DNA from: Ferruginibacter lapsinanis
GTDB taxonomy: Bacteria; Bacteroidota; Bacteroidia; Chitinophagales; Chitinophagaceae
Length of the DNA: 64,000 nucleotides
NCBI RefSeq assembly: GCF_020783315.1
Contig: NZ_CP086063.1
Location: 1-64,000 of the forward strand
Reading direction: 5' to 3'
The position numbers and the translations under genes are program-made. The notes under the pieces were generated by a model. The model saw nothing but the letters and a program-made list of their open reading frames with translations, did not search any database and had not been told where the DNA came from. Shown here piece after piece: positions 62,601 to 64,000 of this stretch (positions within the stretch are counted from its first letter, which is position 1; every line of letters starts with the position of its first letter).

Positions 62601-64000
62601 TCCAACGGCTGCCAGGATTCTGCTAACAAAGCAACCGTTACTTTCAGTATCGCTGCTTCGCCGGTTTCAAGCTTTAGCTTACCGGGTAATATCTGTTTAC
62701 CTAATGCCGTGGCTACTTTTGCCAACACCTCTACCATTACGGATGGTACGGAAGCTGAGTTTACCAATGCATGGGATTTTGGTGACGGCTCTCCTGCTGC
62801 TACCAGCACCGGACTGGCATCTATACAACATACCTATACAGGCGCAGGGCCATACACCGTTAAACTGGTTACCACCAGTAAATTCGGTTGTACCAGCACT
62901 GCCACACCTAAAATAGTCAATACCATCTTTACACAACCTAAAGCAAGCTTTACTCCTCCGGCAGAAGTTTGTGTGAACGCTAAAGCGGCACTCAGCAGTA
63001 CAGGTACTGCTGCAGGAAGCGCTCCGGATATGTGGTACTGGAGTTTTGATGGTACGGATAACTATGGTACGCTTTCTAAAAAAGATACCGTAGCGGCATG
63101 GGCCACCGATGGTACCCAAACGATCAAACACTATCTTGTGTCTAAAGTAGGTTGTGTATCGGATACTGTTTCTAAATCGATCACGGTTAATCCATTACCG
63201 GTTAACCTGTTTGATAAAGACATTGATTGCAGTATCAAAAAAGTAACCTTTACTGATAAATCAACTGCTGCTGTAGGTACCATTACAAAACGCCACTGGG
63301 TGTTTGGAGATGGTGCCCGGGATGATGGCAATAATGCTACTGTATCGCATACTTACAGCGGCACAGGACCTTACACTGCCACACTTTGGGTAGAATCTTC
63401 TAAAGGTTGCCAGGATTCTGCTAACAGAGCAAGTGTAACATTCACCATCAGTGCTACGCCGGCTTCAAGCTTTACTTTGCCTGTTGCTAATATCTGTTTA
63501 CCGGCTGGTATTGCTACTTTCACCAACACCTCTACCATCGCTGATGGTACAGAAGCAGGGTTTGTGAACAGCTGGGATTTTGGCGACGGTACTAAAAAAG
63601 ATACCAGCTTCGGACTAGCGTCTATACAACACAGTTATACCGGGGTTGGGCCGTATACGGTTAAACTTACCACTACCAGTGTGAACGGTTGTAACAATAC
63701 CGCTACCCCTAAAATATTGAATACCATTTATGCTCAGCCTAAAGCTACTTTCACCGCCGCTCCTGCAGAAGCCTGCCTGAACAGCAATGCTTCATTCAGC
63801 AGTACCGGTTCGGCAGCAGCCAGCACTGCAGCAGATTGGTATTGGGACCTCGGAACAGGCAGCTTTGGTACATTATCTAAAAAAGATACCGTAGCCGCAT
63901 GGAGTGTGCCGGGTGATAAGACCATTCGTCATTATATCGTTTCTGCTGTAGGTTGTATCTCGGATACAGCTAACAAGACCGTTACCGTTAACAGTTTACC
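59694..64000 (+). CDS. giant PKD-repeat surface protein with IgGFc-binding-type domain (partial, runs off the window)
   Basis: An open frame of 1435 codons continues past the window end. It has a signal peptide (MNKKILLIFSLLFSLNSFAQ). An IgGFc-binding-type domain covers about residues 20-520 (YGTDFWTGYGF, TMIFPTNTWGSTYNV, NLIQQMFPKTAWGTKYLT) and is paralogous to that of the 53519 gene. From about 640 it has successive PKD modules (KWTWDFGDGTP, WDWDFGDTKKS, RHWDFGDGQRD, NAWDFGDGSPA). From residue 902 the modules repeat as a block of about 266 residues. The protein is very probably T9SS cargo, but the C-terminal sorting domain is not visible. A cell-surface adhesin or matrix role is inferred. 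Confidence 0.88.
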   Translation, partial: MNKKILLIFSLLFSLNSFAQELTNYGTDFWTGYGFNTRMKDITSTSRSYMSIFLTAKKTTKARVSLQFPAPTFGFPAPCNCKEVTITGGSVVEVNNFPVGDLSDEYNEALLPDSRLYFTGITNRAIHIESLSSEPIAAYQYSYGTDVGGATMIFPTNTWGSTYNVSTVGGLTNAGLPNSFFFVIAKDDNTIVDITVKSGPGGGIIDSSNKTIFNGNPTPAANILRPNNTTFSVTLNKGQVYNAMGVLTKVGSLLNGIDLSGTTVKARDCDKKITVFAGNGRVALAADPACTAAASSDNLIQQMFPKTAWGTKYLTSPATATAKYNIFRINVSDPSTQVWLNNPAHTTPMTGLTNGYYEYRTDQPIMIESDKPVMVTQFMPSTIGGGCNEHGNIAPSESEMIIISPIQQALNNIAVFSPRKNRFATNATNYHFINVIIKKEGVATFKFDGLSTYGGNPITNLFKPHPQDANYYYAQFTNVAVGTIGLTHTLESSEGFNAIVYGVTQGESYGYNAGTAIKDLSAIITTNNPEGKVEGSPKTCKGNSAEFEVAIPYNQSLVTGITWESKSPNVTPNGVLIGSIVPVRTYTLNDQTYTVYKSPVKYLFSKVATDSIFVKITGTFSNECGVGFLPVTLPVEVNEDTVAFSFSNQSCGDKKITFTNLSTPAFGSTFTKWTWDFGDGTPVFDGQTPPLHDYPALNPYTVKLKTVNTYGCATTKDSIIDFSAGVKAKFIVSPKDTFCTGGAITVDPATSTSSGAAGAITKWIWNMGEGGEYTLTTPAIQSHTYNTAGKFAVTLQVETANGCKSTLFTDTMVVEATPVPAFQKGLITCLKDSLQFTDKSTITIGSINSWDWDFGDTKKSTLQNPKHAWAAPGKYEVTLSVKSAGGCPSTVVFKDSVTVLALPINLFDKNVDCTKKEVTFTDKSTTTAGTIVKRHWDFGDGQRDDNNLVSPLHPYSGTGPYTATLWVETSNGCQDSANKATVTFSIAASPVSSFSLPGNICLPNAVATFANTSTITDGTEAEFTNAWDFGDGSPAATSTGLASIQHTYTGAGPYTVKLVTTSKFGCTSTATPKIVNTIFTQPKASFTPPAEVCVNAKAALSSTGTAAGSAPDMWYWSFDGTDNYGTLSKKDTVAAWATDGTQTIKHYLVSKVGCVSDTVSKSITVNPLPVNLFDKDIDCSIKKVTFTDKSTAAVGTITKRHWVFGDGARDDGNNATVSHTYSGTGPYTATLWVESSKGCQDSANRASVTFTISATPASSFTLPVANICLPAGIATFTNTSTIADGTEAGFVNSWDFGDGTKKDTSFGLASIQHSYTGVGPYTVKLTTTSVNGCNNTATPKILNTIYAQPKATFTAAPAEACLNSNASFSSTGSAAASTAADWYWDLGTGSFGTLSKKDTVAAWSVPGDKTIRHYIVSAVGCISDTANKTVTVNSL
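62397..64000 (+). repeat. tandem 798-801 bp super-repeat inside the PKD protein
   Basis: Two full copies (62397-63194 and 63195-63995) and the start of a third (63996-64000) are seen, with periods of 798 and 801 bp. Each block contains three modules: LP(I/V)NLFDK with RHW..FGDG, then SSF(S/T)LP with WDFGDG, then KA(S/T)FT with GTLSKKDTVAAW. The copies share long stretches of near-identical DNA, which indicates recent duplication. Confidence 0.85.

Noticed and set aside
62195-62809. 204-codon minus-strand frame in the PKD array
   Set aside because: Antisense shadow of the repeat-rich coding sequence, with no recognisable domain.
62397-64000. Possible CRISPR-like or mobile-element repeat structure
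   Set aside because: The repeats are 800 bp, in frame, and encode PKD modules; there are no short identical repeats with unique spacers.

Overview
The window is a chromosomal segment from a member of the Bacteroidota, most likely family Chitinophagaceae (inference from gene content, not from a 16S gene). Four things point there. The type IX secretion system (T9SS) is represented by C25 sortase-like proteins, PorV2, PorP/SprF and substrates with gliding-motility-type C-terminal domains. Several promoters match the Bacteroidota -7 box TAnnTTTG. Starts lack obvious Shine-Dalgarno sequences. Lineage markers such as DUF4295 beside L33/L28, BshC and a DUF2723 protein are present. The DNA is AT-rich and no prophage, IS element, CRISPR array or rRNA was seen.

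Positions 1-40 kb are housekeeping. An FKBP lipoprotein (cut by the window edge), an ABC ATPase and fructose-bisphosphatase lie on the minus strand, followed by aspartokinase, an L,D-transpeptidase, purK-purE with a small membrane protein, bshC, rimO, a Smr protein, cvfB, ftsY and the DUF4295-rpmG-rpmB ribosomal cluster. Next come a DMT transporter, a 1015-residue DUF2723/GT117 membrane protein, a VWA plus MoxR-like AAA pair, murB, priA, plsC, rplU-rpmA, a tiny lysine/alanine-rich histone-H1-like gene, a PolX protein, a 1250-residue histidine kinase, mazG, a TonB-type outer-membrane barrel, NhaD, tRNA-Leu(TAA), tRNA-Gly(GCC), a family 2 glycosyltransferase, a second histidine kinase and tRNA-Leu(GAG).

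Positions 40-64 kb are a cell-surface/T9SS region. Two large C25 (gingipain/PorU-type) proteins flank a PorV2-type barrel on the minus strand; tyrS follows on the plus strand. Two giant surface proteins, each with an IgGFc-binding-type domain, flank a PorP/SprF-family barrel. The second giant protein carries long PKD arrays and runs off the window. The reasonable reading is that the PorU2/PorV2 proteins process or anchor T9SS cargo, and that the PorP/SprF protein is dedicated to the adjacent type B cargo.

The most unusual observations are: a C25 sortase paralog that has lost the T9SS C-terminal domain its neighbour keeps; a PolX whose three polymerase carboxylates are all replaced; low-complexity repeat arms that fill many intergenic spacers and also appear in frame inside murB, lysC and the N-terminus of priA; and -7 boxes 4-5 nt from start codons, which suggests leaderless mRNAs. 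No clearly novel multi-gene system was found; the T9SS cluster and the repeat family are the best candidates for follow-up.
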